Shown here: positions 13,083 to 25,500 of the stretch, piece by piece
Numbering within the stretch: position 1 is the stretch's first letter
Layout: every line of letters begins with the position of its first letter
Assembly: GCA_940671915.1 (NCBI GenBank)
Contig: CALNVZ010001495.1
Coordinates: 175,713 to 239,712, forward strand
From: Paracentrotus lividus
Taxonomy: Eukaryota; Echinodermata; Echinoidea; Camarodonta; Echinidae
Length of the DNA stretch: 64,000 nt
Direction of reading: 5' to 3'
Translations under genes and position numbers: made by a program
The notes under the pieces: generated by a model
The model's input: the letters and a program-made list of their open reading frames with translations, nothing else
What the model was told of the DNA's origin: nothing
The model's database searches: none

Positions 13083-14552
13083 TAGGGCAAGTCCAAGCTA
13101 TTTTGCGCTGTAACAAACGGGACATTCAGAGCCAAAAATAGGGCTTGTTTGAAAAATCTTAAATGAAATCTCAATCCTTTGGTATATTCCTGAAGGTACT
13201 AAGAATGTTCAACAAAAACATAAAAAATAGTTGTAATAACTCAATTCATAATTAATTTATGATCATCTATTCGTCGGTAACAAACGGGACCGCAAAAAAA
13301 TTGGAGTTTTCAAATTTTGAATTTGTTCACATATAACTCTGAATTTAAAAAGTAGAGCTAACTTTGCAGAGTCATATCCTTTTAAACATGTAATAAAAAT
13401 TGTAAGGACATATTTTAACGTTAATACAACTTCGAGTTTTCTGGCAAAGGTCAAGTTTTAAAAACTATGTCAGGTGACAAACGGGACAGTAACACACGGG
13501 ACAATTATTCCCTGTAATATTTTTTATTAAACAATTGTGACTTGGAATCTCAAAACAAACAAAAACTTGAAAATCTCATATCTTCGGATTTCACCAAAAT
13601 CTGAAAGAGTAAAATCTAAGCTTTAAAATGATATATCACTTCCCAAAATTGAAGCTTTTAAACCCATTTAATTTAGTAAATAAAAAGAGTGGGTAAGTAT
13701 GTCCTGATTTAATGAATAAGGAGAAAATGAGGTGTAAAGGTTGGGGTTATCCAAGCATGCGAGTGAAGCAAACTTCAGAAAAACTGTTTAAATCGTATCA
13801 TCTACTGTTGTTTATACTCTCAAATTTTGATATACGATAGAGTAAAGATCACTCTTTTAGAAACTACAAAAATCTAAAAATTGATTTTTCAAAAAAAAAA
13901 ATAGAGTTACAACTTTGGAGACTCCCTACAGAGAATCATACTCTGCGACTTTTTGTTGGTTTTGAGATTCCAAGTCACAATTATTGGTGTAGCCAAGGCG
14001 TCGCAACATCTTTTGTTAAAAAATCTCTCTGATAAATCAAAAGAAACATAATACAAAACACAAATGTAAGAAAAACTTATTTTGTTTCATTTCTAAAGGT
14101 GGGAGGGTGGGTAATAAAAATGTATGATTTTATATTAGCTCAGTAACTTTTGTGAGACTATTTCTGAGACCTGAATATTTTAAGTCTAAAAATATGGAAA
14201 GCTTTGTGCTAGGTTCGTGATATTTTCACCAGAGTTAGCCAAGGAAATATAAAAACAGAAAATACTTACTTTTTGGTTGTACTTCTATGACAAACCTTTT
14301 TTTTAAAAGGTTAAAAATAGCATTTTTAATGAATTTTGAATATTTTTTCATGAATATTAATGAACCTTGTGACGTTATATGACCTTGAAATGACTTTTTG
14401 ACCTCATTTGCATTAAGTTCATTTCATACCCTTTATGGTGATATATGACACATTATGTATACCTTTACAAACCTACTGACACACTTGATACAAAAATGGT
14501 CAAAAAGTCGAAAAATCACCATCTCGGGAACAAATAGCGTGGACTTGCCCTA
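13083..14552. mobile_element. TA-flanked DNA transposon M, non-autonomous
   Basis: Left terminus TAGGGCAAGTCCAAGC (13083) and right terminus GTGGACTTGCCCTA (ending 14552) are inverted repeats with one mismatch. Both are bordered by TA, which fits the Tc1/mariner superfamily. The interior has the repeated motif RACAAACGGGAC (13114, 13281, 13477) near the left end and no transposase frame. A second small foldback is nested at 13530-13985. Confidence 0.75.
13530..13985. mobile_element. Small foldback N nested inside element M
   Basis: Left end ACAATTGTGACTTGGAATC (13531) and right end GATTCCAAGTCACAATTATT (to 13985) are inverted repeats. The complementarity extends inwards about 35 bp on each side. 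It is about 455 bp and has no coding frame. It lies wholly within M, so it either inserted later or is part of M's own structure. Confidence 0.65.
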
Positions 14553-16850
14553 TAGCGCTTCAGTGTGAGGCTCTGCACACCAGTATTTCAGACATGTTAG
14601 CTTCCATAACCAGGAGGGAAAGACGAGAAAGACGAGTTCGGCTGCAGTTATGGCAGGTCGTAGTACATTTTCCTTCCGTTCATTTTAGTAGTTACAAAGT
14701 GTTAATTAACGCTTTATTCCGGTAAGCTAACTGTCTCAAAGCAAATTATTATTAGAAGACAATCAACCAGCAGGTGTTAAGCGCTATCTAAAAACAATTA
14801 GATATATAGGCTATATAGGCCTAATGTACTGAATGATTCTGAAATTCATTGGAAGTGAATAATTACAGCTCACTTGGCCAAATAAGCAAGGTATTTGCTT
14901 CTTGTCACTTAAGATAGACATGTATGCCAAAAGCTGATACGTGTATTCTATTTACAATGAGTTCAGTTATAATGTTCATTCGATCGTTTTGGGAAGCTTG
15001 GACTACAATGTGCATGATCGTAGGAAAGAAGAGTTGGTTGTGAAAGAGATTGAAAGTCTCAAATTACGATACATTATGTAGTCCCTCGTCACGTGGTAAA
15101 TAATTGGCTTTTGACTCGGTACAATGGCTGCAGTCAATACAGGTCTCGATGGAACTTGTAGCCTACATTTGGACAATCAAATAATACTAGACCATATTCG
15201 AGTGAATGTTTTGGGCTAATTTTTGCTCTAGCCCGTATCTAAAAACGTATTACGAATCCTTTGCCTTATGGTTAGGCACTTTGGAAGAAAAGGCCTTTAA
15301 TTTGGTATTATGGCATTAAAACATTTCCTTTAAGGGGATTTGATGGATAAAGTATGTTTGTTGAGGATTTGATATAAAATAAATGGATAAATGAAAGGAA
15401 ATGCGTAAATTTGCAGAGGCTTGCAAAACTGTGACCTAGTATGGAGCCTTACTTTGTAAGTGCATATTTTATTATGAGTCAATTGTGGCATTGGCTCGAA
15501 TTGTTGACAATCATTTTACAGCAATGCAAGACGAATATATTAGTATTAAGATATCAAAAACTTTAAAATAGTAATGTGAATTATTAATACACGTAGGATG
15601 TCCCATACATGTATTTTTGTGTGTAGTGCATGTGAATCTTGGCAGAATTGGGTTCATTTACTATCATTTGTTGATTCTAAATCCTCACAGCACACAGCAA
15701 TTCTTAGGGGAATACTTATCAACTTTTTTAAAATCACTTTTAAACAGTTTCTTTCTCAATTAAAACTTAAGACTGCAGCATTTTTTTCCATTTACTATCT
15801 CATTTTGTACAAAGTTATGATCAGTAGTCATAAAAGGCAAAATTTCAAAGCTAGGCATTGAAATTTGATGAAAATTTATGTTAGTCTTTGGCATAAAAAT
15901 TAAATCCTGTCAAAGTAAAGTGTTTGTTCTATCACAATTCACGTACATCCAAGTAGATACACAGACATGGGAGCTTTGATCATACGTTTTTGTTTCATTT
16001 ATTTATAAGTTTTCACAGAGAGTATTTTTTTTTACAACCAATAATTTTATTTGGATTTATCATAACATTTCAAATTGTAGGCTCATATTCCAAATTCAAG
16101 ATATATAGCAATCAAATGGAACCCTGATCACACCACAGATACATGTAATCACTGAAAATCTTAAGTAGATTTGGAGGGGCTTATGTGTACATGGACACTG
16201 CATGGACTTCCCAACTCTTAAATCATTAAAAGACAAAGTTACCATTGACGCTAACAGTCCTTCCATCACTGGACGATTAGTTTAAGCAATAGTAATTAGT
16301 TCAGATACATATAGGAGTCCACATTGTAAATGTTTTCTATGAAACGATAATGGCATCATGGTAACTGACGTTACACAAATTGGTTGTCAAGTTTGACTTG
16401 ATTGTATATTGAATATCCATAGCTTTGCTATTGATAATAATGAGATGCAGTCATAAATTAGAAATCCTAATTGGCATAGTTGATACTGTGATCGTTGTGG
16501 AAAAAAAAAGTTCATGTTTTTGGTAACTGACGTTACATCCCCAAATGAGGGTAGATTAAATCCAAGTTTTTTGGCCAAAGTCACAATTGAACCAAATTTG
16601 TTTAAATACACTTTGATAAAGTGTCTCTCTAACAACTTTATCCATGTGAATGATTTTTTAGAACAGAAACGATTTAGTTGAGAAAATGAAAATGCCCCCA
16701 AAATATTGGAATACTTCAGCATTTGTTTAGAAAGTGAAAATGGCCGCCATCCATAAAAATTGTATTGATTCTTAAAACTTGAACTCAGGTATTTTGGGAA
16801 AATCAAAGTCATTTTAACCAAATATCATGTTGGAATTTTCAGCACCCGTG
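14553..16850. other. Intronic DNA without recognised features
   Basis: AT-rich. Two GGTAACTGACGTTACA motifs occur about 160 bp apart (16360 and 16520). A 144-codon minus-strand frame at 16387-16821 lacks recognisable domains and a plausible gene context, so I do not call it. Confidence 0.4.
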
Positions 16851-16869
16851 TCTAGATTTCTGTGGAATT

Positions 16870-17765
16870 GCCCATAAGAAATGATGAAATAGAAGATGAA
16901 AGAAGGAGGAAAAACAAAGAAATACATAAGAAATTGATAGAAGAGAAAGGAAAGAAAGACATAACAAGGAAATACATATTAAGAAATTATGAAATAGAAG
17001 ATGAAAGAAGGAGGAAAAACAAAAAAATACATAAGAAATGATGAAATAGAGGATAAAAGAAGGGGAAAACAAAGAAATACATAAGAAATTGATAGAATAG
17101 AAAGGAAAGAAAGGGAAAACAAAGAAATACATAAGAAATGATAAAATAGAAGATGAAAGAAGGAGAAAACATAGAGATACATAAGAAATTAATAGAAGAG
17201 AAAGGAAAGAAAGATAAAACAAGGAAATACATAAGAAATGGTGAAATAGAAGATGAAAGAAGGGGAAAACAAAAAAATATATAAGAAACGATGAAATAGA
17301 AGGTGAAATAATGAGGAAAAACAAAGAAATACATAAGAAATTAAATGAAGAGAAAGGAAAGAAAGATAAACAAAGAAATTGAAGATGAAAGAAGGAGGAA
17401 AAACAAAAAAATACATAAGAAATTGACAGAAGATAATGGAAACAAAGATAAAACAAGGAAATACATAAGAAATGATGAAACAGAAGATGAAATAAGGGGG
17501 AAACAAAGAAATACATAAGAAATGATGAAATAGAAGATGAAAGAAGGATGAAAAACAAAGAAATACATAATAAATTGATATAAGAGAAAGAAAAGAAAGA
17601 TAAAACAAGGAAATACATAAAAAATGATAGAAAATTAAGAAAGGAATAAAAAGAAATACATAAGAAATGATGAAATAGAAGATGAAAGAAGAAGAAAAAC
17701 AAAGAAATACGTAAGTAATTGATGGAATAGAAAGTAAAGAAAGATAAAACAAGGAAATACATAAG
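16870..17765. repeat. Purine-rich minisatellite, units of about 45-52 bp
   Basis: Imperfect tandem units contain AAAGAAATACATAAGAAAT, GATGAAATAGAAGATGAAAG and AAGGARGAAAAAC, over roughly 18 copies. The minus strand stays open for 312 codons because the unit lacks stop codons there; that frame is a low-complexity artefact rich in F, S, Y and L. The same unit, inverted, fills 44310-45520. Confidence 0.9.
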
Positions 17766-19664
17766 AATCACATGCAATCTTTTATTTCTATTTTACTTTA
17801 TATGTCGACTGTATGAACTGGTACGTACGACTGAAATCGAAACAGATTTTTAGCATTGGACAAACGTGAGCAGTCAACGCGTTGACTGTGCTCTTCCGGT
17901 CGACTAGAACTACGTTCACGTCGACACGATCTAAAACTCCCTATCAACTGTAGTCAGTAACATATTTTAAGTAACACGGCCCAATAAGACTTAGGTCAAC
18001 ACCAAAAACTTTGGCCAAAAAATATTTATTGAACTCTTACCTTTGACCTGTTGGTCGTATAAGCTTAACTTTGTTGACAACTAACTTGAATATGTTTGCC
18101 TTAATGCCATCTAAAATAGAGGCCATCATATTTTTATTTGACACAATTGACCAAGAAAAAAGGTAAAAGGTTACAGAAAATTTGTTTTTTTGCTGAATGA
18201 ATGCCATTTCAATCATCATATGTATTGACCTTTGATCTAATTTTAAGGTCATAAGGGGTAACCACAATGTGGCAATAATATCATGCTAGTATGATTCATG
18301 TTGTAATCTTGATTAGTTTTGTATTAATATTGTCTATGGATATGTTGTATTTGATCGTCGTTAAGCTTGACTCTATTATGCATTCAATTATGCATAAATA
18401 AACTAATTTGCATATTGCTCAAAACTGACTGGTCGGGTGAACAAAAAGATAATAGACTTAATTGCTAGTTATAAAGTAACCTACAATTTGATTCCAAATT
18501 TGACACAATTTGAACACAATTATTTATGTTAATGAAGCATGACCTTTGACCTTTATTTATACACGTAGAACATTATATATAGATGTTGACAAACATTAAC
18601 ATGACTCGCAAACGAAACTCCATAGGATGCGACACTTAGTATTCCAGCTGTACATGTAGCTACTCGTAAAATGAATTTGAATGACCACGTGTTAATTTGA
18701 AATGCCCACTGGTGAATTTGAATGTGAAATCCAGGCGCCAATTCTCGCTGACGGGAAATTGACTGTGCCTTTTGACATTTTAGGTTTGATCGAAATCGGA
18801 GGTACAGAAATGAAATTGAACGTTTTCTTAATCAAACTGAAGAAGTGTGCTTCAAGAACTTTCAATTTCTCTTGAAATTGAATGAATATTCATGAACTTT
18901 ACTGAATTGAGCATGAAGATAGAAAGAAAGACTATTATCTCGGGAAGCAAAATTAAATGAAGGTGTAGGTCGTACACACATTTTCGCGTGTTATATGAAC
19001 GGCGCGGTGCACGCAGAAGACAGGGACTGAGAGGTCCGGTCAATTCCTATAAAAAACATCTTTCCCTTCTTATAATGAAAAAGTAAATTCTTAAAATGAA
19101 TATTCATATACTAGTACTTATGAATATACACGTAAAACATCTAGCAATTTGGTAAAAGTTCCCCGTATAGGTTTCATGCTATATTCATACACCAAAGCTC
19201 CTGACGAAATCTGCCTCTGGTACTCCTTAATATTTAACGCGTCAAGATAGCGCATTCTGATTGGCTAATAGTTTTCCGGGAGATAAATATATATTCATCA
19301 CTGCTGACGTCACTGGATGGCAACGGGGATCGTTGTGAATCGCCTTTGCTGCGCGCTCGCCGCGCTGCGCTGGTATTTCGATATCGCGCTTGCAGCTCGC
19401 TAACTATTATGCATGTGCATGATCATCAATCGATCCCGGCGCTACCTCGCTTGCTTATTGACTAATATTAACTAATATTTTCGAATATTTATCATTCATT
19501 GTCAGTAACAGGTTTTTATTTGCTGTATGTTGATTTAAATAGACATCCTACCTCATTAAGTGTTTGTCCGCAATGAGTGTACATATTTTTGGAAATCACG
19601 ATGCGCAGAAACATAACTGTGCAACGTCCTTTAAATGAAGTGATATCAAATTGAAATACATTAC
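17766..19664. other. Intronic DNA; GC-richer patch at 19225-19450
   Basis: No exon is recognised. The patch contains GCGCATTCTGATTGGCT, GCTGCGCGCTCGCCGCGCTGCGC and palindromic GCATGTGCATGATC. It looks like an interspersed repeat, but both ends could not be defined. Confidence 0.4.
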
Positions 19665-19985
19665 CAGTACCGGAGCACCTGACCCCGGCATCTTCACTAT
19701 GTGAGCAGTCATGAACTCTGTAACCACGGTCTGGACAGTTTGCGATGTTTGATTCAGTTCCTGTGCATCGCACATTATCCAGGATGATGTTCCCTGTGCC
19801 TTCGCCAAAGTGTGCGCTTGAGTAGGAAGCTAATGCCTGCCTGTATCCCACTGAACGACAGACCACATTGGCGTCATCTAGATCCCAGTCATCATCACAA
19901 ACTGTACCCCATAATCCTTGGTAGAAAACCTCGACTCTGCCTTCCAATGGTCCGTCACCACCAGCCAAACGGGTGTATAGAGGAA
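19665..19985 (-). CDS. SRCR domain exon (group A), first in gene order
   Basis: One complete SRCR domain of about 107 residues. The acceptor (TTGACGCAG) is followed by TTCCTCTATACACC, translated (V)PLYTRLAGG. The family motifs GRVEV, WGTVCDDDWD, VVCRSVGY, ILDNVRCTG and HSEDAGVRC follow, with six cysteines as in group A. The donor is ACTG|GTAATG. Like 9430-9750 it is 321 nt with phase 1-1 boundaries; even the TTCCTCTA start and the G|GTAATG donor match, pointing to exon duplication. With the signal exon at 58797-58863 its final G would supply the first base of the Val codon, so this domain would be at or near the N-terminus of the mature protein. The frame runs on beyond the donor to 19516, but that tail has no SRCR character and is read as intron. 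The 9.9-kb intron to the next exon holds several transposons. Confidence 0.94.
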
Positions 19986-21000
19986 CTGCGTCAATATATA
20001 CATTAATAAAGGCATTATTCGGGATCAGATAAAAAAAATCAAATAAGATATCGCAACGTACAGGTACTTGAAATGAATGTGTGAGTGTTTATATATATTT
20101 TTATAAGCCTTTGTGTAAATTGTGTGCAATGTTTATGGTAACAATTTATTTGAACACGTAAAAAGTCTTAGAGGTGACTTTCAATATAAGGTCATAGAGC
20201 CCACTAGGCATACGACAAGGTTCATTTAATATTTCTTCTTACAAATTTAAATAAAAGGAAAAAGATGAACACATTTACATATTCCAGAAGCCACGAAGTA
20301 TTTGTGCGGTTACGAGGTGAAAGGACCTCCGAAGGTTCACCGGACAAAATGTAACGTAACTAACCGTAACGTAACTAACTATGTTTTTGGTGTTTCTATA
20401 GAAAATTATCAAGCCATTCATGAAATAACATATATCACATGACTTGCAAGCTTATCAGCAATAACATGAATATCACAGTTTGTTTTAGTTGAACGTAGGG
20501 ACAAAGTCTGTCCCCCCAAAACCATGTCCACTTTTGGTAACGTAACTAACCACAATTTAAGTTCCTGTTATCACTTACTGAAACATGCCTTACAATTCTT
20601 TTTGATAATGTGAAAAAGTTCTATCTACATGTATAGGTATTGACACTACAACAATTTAGAAATAATATAAATGCGCTTTCAAGTAGAGATCAACCTCAGA
20701 GTACAGCGTACCCTAAAGTACCGAAACTTATCATGCAATTGCCAAGGGGCTGGTTTACGATCAGGGTATAACGTCAAATATGGGCCTTCTGTGCACCATA
20801 CAAAGAAATGTGAGTATTTTAATATCAAGTCTACGGTGGTAAGCTATTGGGCACTGGTATAGCAACCTACAAGAGAAATATAATTTTGTGAATATTTTTT
20901 TTCTTTTCCTCTTTCGAGGTACTTTATTGCATCCAATTCATCGTTACACATAATATATCGAAGTTATTATTTACATAAATCATATAAATAGGGTGGGAGT
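19986..21000. other. First intron, left end
   Basis: No exon is recognised. The motif GTAACGTAACTAACC occurs three times (about 20350-20550) along with GGACAAA and TGTCCCCCC blocks, suggesting part of a repeat family, but no matched termini were found. Confidence 0.4.
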
Positions 21001-21007
21001 ATATGTC

Positions 21008-21083
21008 AGAGAGAGAGAGGGGGGAGGGAAAGAGAGAGAGAGATAGGAAGAGAGAGAGAGAGAGAGAGGGGAGAGAGAGGGGA

Positions 21084-21152
<69 letters not shown>

Positions 21153-21178
21153 AGAAGAAGAAGAAGAAGAAGAAAAGG
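21008..21178. repeat. (GA)n microsatellite followed by (GAA)n
   Basis: A long GA tract with scattered G-runs ends in a GAAGAAGAA tract. It sits just past the 3' end of the L1/Tx1-like LINE (minus strand). All frames across it (SLSLSL or RERERE) are artefacts. Confidence 0.95.
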
Positions 21179-21229
21179 AGTACAGAAAACAATATAAATT
21201 CGGCATTTTCTTTCAACATAGGTATAACT

Positions 21230-22541
21230 CGAAATCCTGGATGAACTGTCTTTGTTTCTTAAATTGACGTGAAGCGTAAAACTTAAAATCATTTTTGAAA
21301 GCCATCCAAACTGTTTGACTATTCAAAGATTTACCTTCGAAAATATTAAGAATATAAATATTGTAAATTGCAAATTAAGCAAATGAAATTAGAACATTTA
21401 TAAGCATATACTTTGAATCATCAGGTCTTATTCCAATTAACATTACTTTTTCGTCAATCACAATATCTTGTTTGAACAAACTTATAATTAAACAATTAAT
21501 TTTTCTCCACAAATCAGTGATTCAACGACATTTAAGTAAAACATGTATCGATGATTCTGGTTCATTACAATATTTACAATTTATGTCATTAGTTATTTTC
21601 CATTTGAAAAGATTGTCTTTGAAAGGCAAAACATTATGAAGAAGTTTGAAATTAAATTGTTTTACTTTATTTTCTTTTATCTTTTTCAACTTAGGATTTA
21701 GAACATGCCTCCATTCATAATCTATTGGTAGATTAAAAGCATCTTTTCAAAACGTTGCAATTGAAGGATTGCTATTTTCCGAATCATCAATGCATTATAA
21801 AAATGTTTTGCTTTCATGTGACTAAAATTAATCGTGTTTCCATTTGATATCTGAAACATGTCATTTGAAAAAATCTGTTTCGTTGCGATTATCATTGTCG
21901 TTTCTTATCTTTTATTCCCATATTTTTGGAAAAGCTTTCTTCAATTTAGAGAATTCAAAATTACCTAATAATAAAGAGCTTGTACCTAGGTATTCGTGTA
22001 ACAAGTTACATGAACGCCACTGTCCGTTTACAAAAACATCTCTAACTTTTAAAAATTCCATTTGCATTCCATTCTTTGTAGAATAGTACTTTCCTTCCAT
22101 GTTTTATATTACTGTTGTACCATAGAATTTCACTATTTATGTCTTGTACATTTAAGAAAGGAATATACTTAAGCTTACACCAGTATGTTAACAGATTAAC
22201 ATGAAATAAAGGTAATTTATGCTTTTTACACAAATAAATCATATCTTTGCTTGAACAATTTAGTTTTAGAAACATTGGCATGTCATAAATAAAGCTGACC
22301 CTATATCTAAACAAAGTTATCCATTGGGCTTCATCAACTTTCATGTATTTTGAAAACCAAGATAATTGTAATGCTCGGAATTTTGTTTGTATATCAATCA
22401 TATCTAAACCCCAGCAATCTGCTTTTCGAGTAACAACCGCTCTCTTTACCCCCCTTTTTTTTAACCCCAAAGGAAGTTGTAAATTAATATGTTTACGTCA
22501 ACAATAATATTTTGTGGAATAGGTAAACACGTCGCAATGTA
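21230..22541 (-). pseudogene. LINE ORF2 fragment, C-terminal region
   Basis: Reading left from 22541, the block includes IPQNIIVDVNILIYNFLWG, KADCWGLDMIDIQTKF and RALQLSW. Further left (about 21480-21610) is an INCKYCNEPESSIHVLLKC motif, the CxxC...HxxxxC pattern found near the C-terminus of L1-type ORF2 proteins. In-frame stops and frameshifts interrupt it (for example after the FLWG motif, in the A/G-run). It continues the frame that breaks at 27977. Confidence 0.82.
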
Positions 22542-22543
22542 AT

Positions 22544-25500
22544 GGTGGTGTCACATTTACCGGGTAAAATGAACGGGTCTTCGCCGTTCACCGAAAAACC
22601 AAAATTTGCAATACGGCAATGGAACGGCACCGGCCACATAACATTTTTCATCATTTTCACCGGGTCTGTATCGTTCTATACCGGGTCTATACCAGGTCCT
22701 AGCCAGCCTGCTACCGTGCTGACCGTCCACATATGTAGTCCATGCTTTACTTTTGTCCGTGCGATTACCGCTTGCCCACCGGGCTTACCGCTCTCTGACA
22801 AGAAAAATAAAATTGTTTTCTTCGCCGGGTGACTCACCGTTTGCCACCGTTCGCGACCGGTGGAGGATACCCGGTGATGGTGCACGGTGGGTCGGTGATG
22901 ACCCGTCAAAAACGTTCACGTTATTTTGTCTTCGGTTCACGCCCGGCGAGTGTTTTGGGCATGCTCGAGCATGCTCAAAATTTTCGCCGGGCATGAACCG
23001 CAGGCACCGGTCGATGGAGACCCGGTGTAAGGGCAGTATAATGGCGTTGTGATGTCGGTACGCGGATGGTGTGAGGACGGAACAAACGCTCCACACCCGT
23101 CCACAAAGCGGTCATGCACGGTGATGGACTGGACTGGTGGATCAATCCTTATGGTGTCTTCAAATCACGTATATGGTGTCTTCAATCCGCCCTTTGTTTT
23201 CGTAGCTCTCGATCTCATCGGTCTCTTCACAAGCTCAGCGAGGAATGATATTGCAGCTTTCAAAAGACACAGTATATCTCAGAAATACTTTTAGTGTCAT
23301 TGTCGGGGAGAAGAATTTAAACATTAAAATAAACATTAGACTACTTTCCTAATAAGCTCCAGTATAGTTTGGCCTAAACCGTTTTCCCAAATTACATGTA
23401 TACTTTATACCCGCGTTTCATTAAAAAAAATAATTTAAAAAAAATTGTATTAGTTTTATCGAATATTATTTTCATATTTAAATCTTGTTGTATCAAATGA
23501 AATATTGTTATCATGATAAAAGTACTTTATTATTATTTTTTAATCATTATATTATGAATTGTCTAATATGTTGTCATGATCATTTCATTGCAATATTCTT
23601 TTAGCCAAATTATAACCCTCTGTAGAATCGCATCATGAAAAATGCCTACATCATTCATAATTCTGCTTTTTGGATATTTTTGTATGATCCATGGATTAGT
23701 TTTTTGTTTATTTTTATTTTCATTGTTTTACACACGACCCTTTTAAGTGATTTTACTGTTATTAAATAAATTAATCAGTACTATAAAAGGCAATACCTTA
23801 ATATAATATTTGTATTAATAAAAATACATGCAAATGACATTGTATTTTATATCGCAGAAACCGCTTTTAAGATTGCTCCCCCCCCCCCAAAAAAAAGTAC
23901 GAATTTCGTTGCCATTGATTGTACATAATTCATGGAATTAATTTAATTTAAGTAGGGAATATAGTTATGGTAATGACATACCAAAATTCAACCGCTTTTC
24001 AAGGAAGCCTACAAAGAATCGGAAATACAAAAAGAGACTTACCCAGGCATTTCCCGACCGAAAATGTAGGTAAAAACAGTGCCTAAAATTGAAAATTAGG
24101 GGGCTTTGCCCCCTTATCGCCCGCCCCTCCCCTAGAATAAATAAATAATAATATAAATGACTTGTATATGAATGGATGGAGTGACCCGTACGGAACGACT
24201 CCTACCCCATGGTTGTTGTTTTAATAATGATGGGATGGACGCCCAAAGAAAAAATGCAGACCCCCTATCAATAATTATAATCAAGGCACACAAAAAAATA
24301 TCATTACAAATGAAGAAACTTTGTGGGGGAAAATTTTTTTGAGGCTTTCCCACCTTTTCAGAACTCTAATTTAGAACAATTTCATAAGTACGACCAATTC
24401 GATATTGTATAAAATCTATTGTAAAGTGTAAATAATTAAACTAGAACTGAATTGATATGAAAACAGAAATAGAGGCTTAACGTAAATGAAACAAATGCGA
24501 CAAAATATGGGCCCCCTATAAAACTATAATTTCCGAGTAAACCAGCCCCCAAATAAAGTTGATAATCATCTCCCTGTTTATGATATATGATTTATTCCTC
24601 ATGGTATATAATACTTTTGATTCGTAAAATATTACTCTGGGTATTAGTTTTTAACTCAAATTCGTTCAGTTATTGACTGGTCTTGTTGGTAAACAATCAA
24701 GGGGACAGCCGATTTAAAAACGTAGTTTTCACGTATGGTTTTCATGTAGGCCTCCTAGGAGTTGGAAAGGGGGCGTACTTGATGCGGAAAAGGAAAGGGG
24801 GAGAGGTGATCGATTCATGTTGCCCGACCTCTGGCGCTCTATCTCCGTCCTGCAAACGGGCATGAAACGGGTGCGGCGTTCTCATTCAGTCCTTTTACCG
24901 CCCTTTTAACGACTGGTCCGGTTTAAGACCGTTCTGAAATACCCGGTCATCACCCGGTAAATAACCCGGCAAGAGTTCGGCCGTTCCTGAAAATCCTCTC
25001 AGGAACGGGTGGGTCAACACGGTGGGCCAACACGGTGCATGTGACACCTGCATAATGCAGGTGTCACATGCACCGTGTTGGCCCACCGCTCGTCACCGTT
25101 CTGGCCAAAATTGTGCACACGGCGGCAAACGGTGAGGCACACGGTGAAGCGGTTGTAACCCGTCCAACACATTCATAGGAGCTCGCTGGGCACCCGTTCT
25201 CGCGAGGATTTTTAAGAACGGCCGAACTCTTGCCGGGTTATTTCCGGGTGATGACCGGGTATTTCAGAACGGTTAACCGGACCAGTCGTTAAAAGGGCGG
25301 TAAAAGGACTGAATGAGGACGCCGCACCCGTTTCATGCCCGTTTGCAGGACGGAGATGGACCGTGATGAGGTCGGGCAACATGAATCGATCACACCCCTT
25401 CCTTTTCCGCATCAAGTACGCCCCCTTGTGGCTAAACTTGCCAACTCTTAGTACATGAAAGTTATAGGTGAAAACTACGTTTTTAAATCCGTTGTCCCCT

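Noticed and set aside
16387..16821. 144-codon minus-strand frame
   Set aside because: It has no recognisable domain, no splice or promoter signals fitting a gene, and AT-rich codon content like its surroundings. It cannot be supported.
16839..17777. 312-codon open frame on the minus strand
   Set aside because: It lies wholly in a 45-52 bp minisatellite. The peptide is a repeated F/S/Y/L string, and neighbouring phases are open too.
19516..19664. Extension of the SRCR frame past the donor at 19665
   Set aside because: The reading stays open for about 50 codons, but a good phase-1 donor matching the sister exon ends the domain, and the tail is unlike SRCR proteins.
20924..21292. Frames of alternating S/L or R/E
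   Set aside because: They are translations of the GA microsatellite.
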